This document shows positions 58,949-64,000 of a stretch of 64,000 nucleotides of DNA, one piece after another; the first letter of the stretch is position 1; every line of letters starts with the position of its first letter. The DNA comes from an uncultured Marvinbryantia sp. (GTDB lineage: Bacteria > Bacillota > Clostridia > Lachnospirales > Lachnospiraceae), in NCBI GenBank assembly GCA_934394985.1, contig CAKRRF010000002.1, forward strand, positions 1-64,000, given 5' to 3'. The position numbers and the translations under genes were made by a program. The notes beneath the pieces were generated by a model. That model was not told the origin of the DNA. It did no database searches and was given only the letters and a program-made list of their open reading frames with translations.

Positions 58949-60742
58949 ATGGAAATGCAGGAAATTTCTTATGAATCTTATGCAATAGAAGATCATGAAA
59001 TGGAAATAGAGAACCGTATCCGTAATCTGATGTGGACGGTAAGTGGAGATTATTCCCTGAATACCAGGCTGGATGTGGCTTCTTTTTCAAAGAGTAAATA
59101 TATTTCCCTGTATGATGCGGTGAAACAGGGAGCATTTGCAAAGTATTTTGACACTAATGCGTTATCCATGTATATCGTGAAAAAGCTGTTTTATGGGGTA
59201 GAAGAACCGGCGCTTATGAATATTGCCCAGCTGTGCGCAGATCTGGCAGTATATCAGAAGATTTTGGCAGAACGCCCGGGTGTCTGCAATATTCGGCGAA
59301 AAGCTTTTGAGGCAATGTTGGATAAAGATTTTCGAAAAATGAGTGATTCTTTTATCGGCAGAGTAAAACTGGAACTGATTCGCCAGTTCTTAAACGGAAG
59401 AACAAGAGCTGAAAAAAGAATTCAGGAAGTGCTGGATGTACTGTACTCACTGGAAACGGCTTCTGATACGATGGAAATTATCAGGGCCGTGGATCAGATC
59501 TATAATTCAGTGGTTGACCGCGCCTTTGAGCGAAAACACGGAGATCTGGAATTTGTACTGAATACTTCAACAGAGGAACTGGCGGAGGCTACATGGCAGG
59601 ACTTCCTGGATGAGGAAATGTACGAGTCAGTGCTGGAACAGCTGGTGGATCAGGTGAATCAGCAGGTAGTCAGTCTGGATGAAAAGGGGCAGAGTGAAGA
59701 GGAACAGCCAAAAGACAGACCAAAGAAAAAGAGTGTGGTCGTACTGGATGAAAAGGCTCTGGAAAAAATGAGCAGCTATATGCAGCTGAACTTTGGCGTG
59801 TCTTATCTGTCAGAGGCAGAGCAGAAAAAAACAGACCGGCGTCTGTGCAACGGAGCGCATGTTGACTGCAGCCTGTATTATACAGACGGGATCCTGGAGC
59901 ATCCGGTACGGATCAATGCACAGTATGTAAATGCCAAAAAGCAGGCGGACCGGAATCTTCTGCTGATGCGTAACAGCAAGAATATGATCAGGCGAAACGT
60001 AGATATCATGACAGATAATCTGAAACGTTCTCTGGTGACCAGAACACAGCAGGAGGAGATGCTGGCTGATCATGGCAGTATCATTCCGTCCAGGCTCTGG
60101 AAGCTGGACAGAACGGAAGATACAAAGCTGTTCAGAAGGATTATCCGGCAAAATCAGACTGATTTTGTGGTGGAGATTCTTATGGATGCCAGTGGCTCAC
60201 AGAGAGATCGGCAAAGTCAGGTGGCACTGCAGGCCTTTATCATCAGCGAAGCACTGAGCAATGTCCATATTCCACACCGGGTCATGAGCTTTTGTACCTT
60301 TTGGGATTATACTGTGATGCAGCGCTTTCGTGAATATGATGCACCGAAAAGTGAAAACCGAAAGATTTTTCAGTATACCACATCATCAAGTAACCGTGAC
60401 GGACTGGCAATCCGGGCAGCGGCAGATTCTTTGCTGCAGCGGGAAGAAGAAAACAAGATCTTGATTGTGCTCAGTGACGGACGGCCAAATGATGTAGTGG
60501 TAAACCGTCCGAACAGCAGGAATCCAAAGCCTTATTGTGGAGAGTATGCGGTAAGAGACACCGCACAGGAAGTGCGTAAGGCACGCAACAGGGGAGTGTA
60601 TGTGCTGGGTGTCTTTGCCGGAAAAGAACAGGATCTGCAGGCAGAAAAAAAGATATTCGGAAAAGATTTTGCTTATATCAAAGATATCCGGAACTTTTCA
60701 AATGTGGTGGGACAATATTTGCAGAAGCTGCTTGATTTCTGA
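58949..60742 (+). CDS. VWA-domain protein, NorD/CobT-like
   Basis: A 597-residue cytoplasmic protein with a helical N-terminal region and a C-terminal von Willebrand A domain (about 405-590). The metal-ion-dependent adhesion site D-A-S-G-S is at about 413-417, with T in the S-S-S-N-R-D-G segment near 480 and D-G-R-P-N-D near 511 completing it. Relatives act with MoxR-type AAA ATPases to insert metals or remodel complexes, but no such ATPase lies in this window. The start has GGGAGAGG upstream at 58934-58941. Confidence 0.8.
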   Translation: MEMQEISYESYAIEDHEMEIENRIRNLMWTVSGDYSLNTRLDVASFSKSKYISLYDAVKQGAFAKYFDTNALSMYIVKKLFYGVEEPALMNIAQLCADLAVYQKILAERPGVCNIRRKAFEAMLDKDFRKMSDSFIGRVKLELIRQFLNGRTRAEKRIQEVLDVLYSLETASDTMEIIRAVDQIYNSVVDRAFERKHGDLEFVLNTSTEELAEATWQDFLDEEMYESVLEQLVDQVNQQVVSLDEKGQSEEEQPKDRPKKKSVVVLDEKALEKMSSYMQLNFGVSYLSEAEQKKTDRRLCNGAHVDCSLYYTDGILEHPVRINAQYVNAKKQADRNLLLMRNSKNMIRRNVDIMTDNLKRSLVTRTQQEEMLADHGSIIPSRLWKLDRTEDTKLFRRIIRQNQTDFVVEILMDASGSQRDRQSQVALQAFIISEALSNVHIPHRVMSFCTFWDYTVMQRFREYDAPKSENRKIFQYTTSSSNRDGLAIRAAADSLLQREEENKILIVLSDGRPNDVVVNRPNSRNPKPYCGEYAVRDTAQEVRKARNRGVYVLGVFAGKEQDLQAEKKIFGKDFAYIKDIRNFSNVVGQYLQKLLDF

Positions 60743-60822
60743 TGAGTGCACAGAGAAAATATGACAGAAATATTACAAAAATAGCCGTTTTTTCTCATGA
60801 ATTAAAAAAACCGTAAAACTTG

Positions 60823-60851
60823 TTGACAAATGAAACTCCATATGTTAAGAT
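60823..60851 (+). promoter_or_regulatory. SigA-type promoter of the NlpC/P60 gene
   Basis: TTGACA (60823-60828) and TAAGAT (60846-60851) with a 17-bp spacer, about 100 bp before the start codon. The rest of 60743-60822 holds nothing recognised. Confidence 0.65.
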
Positions 60852-60865
60852 GTGAACGTAACAAA

Positions 60866-60904
60866 TGTAACATTTATGTAATATTTGTGTATTGATTATG
60901 TATT
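60866..60904 (+). promoter_or_regulatory. Four WalR-like half-sites at 11-bp period
   Basis: TGTAAC (60866), TGTAAT (60877), TGTATT (60888) and TGTATT (60899) are separated by exactly 5 bp each. The first two match the WalR consensus T-G-T-W-A-H-N5-T-G-T-W-A-H; the next two differ at one base. They lie downstream of the predicted -10 box. Confidence 0.6.
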
Positions 60905-60954
60905 GATTGAATCGTTTCGTATTTATTGATTGAGTATTTGGAGGATTGATTTTG

Positions 60955-62469
60955 ATGAACAAGGGAATGAAGAAACATGTAATGAGAGCGGCGGCTTGTT
61001 TTGTGACAGGCAGTATGCTGGCAGGCAGCAGTTCCATGGCAGCACTTGCAGCAGGAACAAATCTGGTAGGAGTCAGCGCAACTGTTTCCGTAAAAGAGGC
61101 CACAGCTGAAGATACACAGAAGACAGAGGAGACAGAAGCAGCGGCTGAAGAGACTGCAGTTGAAGAGACAACGGAATCAGCAGATGCAGCACAGAGCAGT
61201 CTGATAGGAACGATTGCAGTAGCACAGCCGGGCGATGAGACATTTTTCAATATCAGAGCGAATGCCGATGCCAACTCAGATGTAGTTGGATATTTATATG
61301 ATAATAACTGCGCAACCATCCTTGGTGAAGAAGGTGAGTGGTACTATATTCAGTCTGGTAACTGTACCGGATATGTGGCAAAATATCTGATGACGACAGG
61401 TGCAGATGCAGCCGCAGTCGTAGAGCAGACAGCAACACCGGTAGCACAGGTAAATGCAGAAGCACTGATGGTACGTTCTGAACCATCTGAGGATGCAGAC
61501 GTAGTAGATACTGTGACAGCAGACCAGATCGTATATCTGGAAGAAGACCTGGGCGGATGGGCAAAGATTTCCACAGGATCTACGGAAGGATATGTAAGTG
61601 CAGATTATGTAAGCTATGCATCCTATCTTCCACAGGGTGAGACACACGAGGAAGCAGAAGCAAGAATTGCAGAAGAAGAGGCAGCATACCAGGCATGGCT
61701 GGATGAACAGGAAAGACTGTATCAGGAACAGTTAGCAGCTGAGCAGGCAGAATGGGAAGCACAGAATCAGGCATGGATCGAATACCTTCAGAGCCAGAGT
61801 GATTATGCAGATCAGGCACAGGCAGCAGCAGACCAGGCAGCAGCAGATCAGGCTTATGCAGAACAGGTAGCAGCGGATGCACAGGTAGCACTGGATGAAG
61901 CTTACAGTACAGGAGATGCAGATACAATTGCCAATGCAGAGGCTTATGCACAGCAGACAGCAGCAGATGCACAGACAGCGGCAAATCAGACTCAGGCAGC
62001 ACAGGATGAAGCGGCAGCAGCAGATCAGACCGTTTATGATACAGTAGCAGGAGCGGGAATTGATACTTCAGAAGTGACAAATACAACTGACAGCAGTTCT
62101 TCTTCCCTGAGACAGCAGATTGTAGATTATGCATTACAGTTTGTAGGTAACCCGTATGTATACGGTGGTACTTCACTGACAAATGGAACAGACTGTTCCG
62201 GATTTACACAGTCTGTACTTGGAAACTTTGGTATCAACATCAGCAGAACAGCCGGAGCACAGTCTCAGGGCGGTAAATCCGTTGACTTAAGTCAGCTGGA
62301 GCCAGGCGATCTGTTATTCTACTCAGGAAGCGGAGATTATGGTATCGGACACGTTAGTATGTACATTGGTAATGGTCAGGTTGTACATGCAAGCAGTTCT
62401 ACCACCGGTATTATTGTATCAGATGTAAACTACAGAACACCGACATCAGCTTCTGATTATATCGGTTAA
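60955..62469 (+). CDS. Secreted NlpC/P60 cell-wall hydrolase with SH3 domains
   Basis: A 504-residue exported peptidoglycan hydrolase that cuts stem peptides. Order: signal peptide (1-33), acidic linker, two bacterial SH3 domains (about 80-145 and 160-220), an Ala/Gln/Asp-rich coiled coil (about 225-370), and a C-terminal NlpC/P60 domain (about 383-504) with catalytic C in D-C-S-G-F near 414, H in G-H-V-S-M-Y-I near 463 and H in V-V-H-A-S near 475. TTTGGAGG at 60937-60944 supports ATG 60955 over the TTG at 60946. The upstream array suggests control by a WalR-like regulator. Confidence 0.93.
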   Translation: MNKGMKKHVMRAAACFVTGSMLAGSSSMAALAAGTNLVGVSATVSVKEATAEDTQKTEETEAAAEETAVEETTESADAAQSSLIGTIAVAQPGDETFFNIRANADANSDVVGYLYDNNCATILGEEGEWYYIQSGNCTGYVAKYLMTTGADAAAVVEQTATPVAQVNAEALMVRSEPSEDADVVDTVTADQIVYLEEDLGGWAKISTGSTEGYVSADYVSYASYLPQGETHEEAEARIAEEEAAYQAWLDEQERLYQEQLAAEQAEWEAQNQAWIEYLQSQSDYADQAQAAADQAAADQAYAEQVAADAQVALDEAYSTGDADTIANAEAYAQQTAADAQTAANQTQAAQDEAAAADQTVYDTVAGAGIDTSEVTNTTDSSSSSLRQQIVDYALQFVGNPYVYGGTSLTNGTDCSGFTQSVLGNFGINISRTAGAQSQGGKSVDLSQLEPGDLLFYSGSGDYGIGHVSMYIGNGQVVHASSSTTGIIVSDVNYRTPTSASDYIG

Positions 62470-62520
62470 TGGGAAAATCCCATCTAAAAGAGCCAATCAG
62501 ATAATCAATAAATACATAAA

Positions 62521-62563
62521 GAGAGGTCACTGTAATTCCCTTGCAGTGACCTCTTGCATTTTT
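62521..62563 (+). terminator. Terminator of the NlpC/P60 gene
   Basis: AGAGGTCACTG pairs with CAGTGACCTCT over an 11-nt loop, followed by TGCATTTTT. Confidence 0.85.
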
Positions 62564-62582
62564 GGAACAAATCGAGTATGAT
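62554..62582 (+). promoter_or_regulatory. Promoter of glnN, overlapping the preceding terminator tail
   Basis: TTGCAT (62554-62559) begins at the last base of the terminator stem and TATGAT (62577-62582) follows at 17 bp. Confidence 0.55.
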
Positions 62583-62624
62583 TTTTCATAGAAAAAACTG
62601 CGAACAAAGGTGTAAGGAGGATAT

Positions 62625-64000
62625 ATGGGCGAAATCATAAATGTACAGGAGTTATTTGGCGAAAATGTCTTTAATGACAAAGTGATGCTGGAGAAACTCC
62701 CGAAAAAAGTGTACAAGGAACTTCACAAAACCATTGATGACGGAAAAGAACTGGATCCTATGATTGCGGAAGTCGTTGCAGGAGCAATGAAAGAGTGGGC
62801 AATCGAAAAAGGAGCGACACATTTTACACATTGGTTCCAGCCGTTGACAGGATTTACCGCAGAGAAGCATGATGCTTTTATCACAGCACCCAAGGCAGAC
62901 GGGTCTGTACAGCTGGAGTTTTCAGGAAAAGAGCTGATAAAAGGAGAACCAGATGCATCCTCATTCCCATCCGGAGGACTCCGTGCTACATTTGAAGCAA
63001 GAGGTTATACAGCCTGGGATTGTACCTCACCTGCGTTTGTCAGACAGGATGCAGCAGGGGCGATTCTCTGCATTCCGACTGCATTTTGCTCTTATACAGG
63101 AGAAGCACTGGATCAGAAGACTCCGCTGCTTCGTTCGATGGAAGCAATTCAGACTCAGACGTTGCGTCTGCTGAGACTTCTGGGTAATACCACATCACGT
63201 AAGGTAAAGCCATCTGTTGGTGTAGAACAGGAATATTTTATTGTAGACCGTGCCAAATATCTGAAAAGAAAAGACCTGATTTTTACCGGAAGAACTTTGT
63301 TTGGTGCTATGCCTCCAAAGGGTCAGGAGCTGGATGATCATTATTTTGGTGTTATCAGACCGCGTATTGCCGCCTTTATGAAAGATGTAAATAAAGAATT
63401 GTGGAAGCTTGGTGTTTCAGCCAGAACACAGCACAACGAAGTAGCACCGGCACAGCATGAGCTGGCTCCGATTTATGCAGAGTGCAATGTAGCGGCAGAC
63501 CATAACCAGATTATTATGGAGACGCTGAAGCGTGTGGCTGAAGAACATGGACTGCAGTGTCTGCTTCATGAGAAACCATTTGCCGGAGTCAACGGATCAG
63601 GTAAACACAATAACTGGTCACTGACTACAGATGATGGAATTAATCTTCTGGATCCGGGAAAGACACCTCATGAAAATATTCAGTTTTTACTGCTTCTGAC
63701 CTGTATTTTACGTGCTGTTGACAAGCATGCAGATCTGCTTCGTGAATCTGCGGCAGATGTGGGAAATGATCATCGTCTGGGGGCAAATGAAGCACCGCCG
63801 GCTATTATTTCCGTATTTCTTGGAGATCAGCTTCAGGATGTGCTGACACAGCTGATCGATACAGGGGAAGCAACCCACAGTATTAAGGGTGGTACATTAC
63901 ATACCGGTGTAAAGACTCTTCCGGATTTCACAAAAGATGCTACCGACCGCAATCGTACCTCACCATTTGCCTTTACCGGTAATAAATTTGAGTTCCGTAT
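62625..64000 (+). CDS. glnN: Glutamine synthetase type III (3' end outside window)
   Basis: The first 458 residues of GlnN, which makes glutamine from glutamate, ammonia and ATP. The large type III form is about 700 residues, so roughly a third is missing. Motifs visible: [11 protein letters not shown] near residue 65, V-G-V-E-Q-E-Y-F near 199, [11 protein letters not shown] near 269, and the phosphate-binding N-G-S-G-K-H-N-N near 325. These patterns separate type III from GlnA. AAGGAGG lies 5 bp before the ATG. Only the right edge truncates it; the frame is intact to 64000. Confidence 0.96.
   Translation, partial: MGEIINVQELFGENVFNDKVMLEKLPKKVYKELHKTIDDGKELDPMIAEVVAGAMKEWAIEKGATHFTHWFQPLTGFTAEKHDAFITAPKADGSVQLEFSGKELIKGEPDASSFPSGGLRATFEARGYTAWDCTSPAFVRQDAAGAILCIPTAFCSYTGEALDQKTPLLRSMEAIQTQTLRLLRLLGNTTSRKVKPSVGVEQEYFIVDRAKYLKRKDLIFTGRTLFGAMPPKGQELDDHYFGVIRPRIAAFMKDVNKELWKLGVSARTQHNEVAPAQHELAPIYAECNVAADHNQIIMETLKRVAEEHGLQCLLHEKPFAGVNGSGKHNNWSLTTDDGINLLDPGKTPHENIQFLLLLTCILRAVDKHADLLRESAADVGNDHRLGANEAPPAIISVFLGDQLQDVLTQLIDTGEATHSIKGGTLHTGVKTLPDFTKDATDRNRTSPFAFTGNKFEFR

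Overview
The window is ordinary-looking chromosome from a low-to-mid GC, anaerobic, endospore-forming Firmicute, most likely a gut Lachnospiraceae (genus not determinable here). The pointers are a T-box-controlled long (type II) isoleucyl-tRNA synthetase, SpoIID, SpoIIQ-like and SipL-like sporulation genes, an oxygen-independent ribonucleotide reductase (NrdD/NrdG), a flavodiiron protein, type III glutamine synthetase (GlnN), NlpC/P60 and C39 secreted proteins, and strong AGGAGG-type ribosome binding sites. No phage, insertion sequence, CRISPR array or rRNA operon was found.

Layout. 0-1.6 kb: end of a two-subunit class I fumarase, a 15-codon ATPase gene remnant and a T-box leader. 1.7-7.4 kb: ileS and glycogen phosphorylase. 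7.5-9.4 kb: spoIID and a spoIIQ-like gene, each behind a promoter that fits a different sporulation sigma factor (SigE, SigF). 9.4-9.6 kb: tRNA-Gly and tRNA-Phe on the minus strand. 9.7-16.3 kb: serine acetyltransferase, an aminotransferase, then ddl-murF-DUF1002. 16.4-20.9 kb: plsC (minus), a PrcB-like lipoprotein with sipL, ispE and a GntR regulator. 21-26.8 kb: DUF362 ferredoxin-like protein, nfo, larB, larC, an HD hydrolase and a repeat-bearing amidase. 27-31.5 kb: MATE transporter (minus), clpB and a small DUF4250 gene. 31.5-35.8 kb (minus): an Ig-like secreted protein between two related hairpins, then nrdG and nrdD behind paired NrdR boxes. 36-39.8 kb: CmpB-like membrane protein, flavodiiron protein, queT with a structured leader, and thrH. 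39.8-42.9 kb: csoR-copA with two CsoR operators. 43-48 kb: map and a run of uncharacterised secreted proteins. 48-55.5 kb: EamA transporter, pyrG and DUF1846 (minus), and a MacB/FtsX-type ABC exporter. 55.6-64 kb: ftsH, a C39 peptidase-like protein (minus), a VWA protein, an NlpC/P60 hydrolase behind an 11-bp periodic WalR-like array, and the start of glnN running off the right edge.

How it works together. Several sets are clearly functional groups: wall precursor synthesis (ddl, murF), wall remodelling (amidase, NlpC/P60, C39), forespore engulfment and coat assembly (spoIID, spoIIQ, sipL), anaerobic dNTP synthesis under NrdR, copper detoxification (csoR, copA with a nested copZ), and two enzymes of nickel-pincer cofactor synthesis (larB, larC).

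The items I consider most worth following are the untyped structured RNA in front of queT (possible kissing loops), the copper chaperone that is both fused to CopA and supplied with its own internal ribosome binding site, the four-copy WalR-like array, the SpoIIQ homologue that has lost all recognisable zinc ligands, and the repeated habit of nesting a promoter inside the upstream gene's terminator. None of these is proven by sequence alone.
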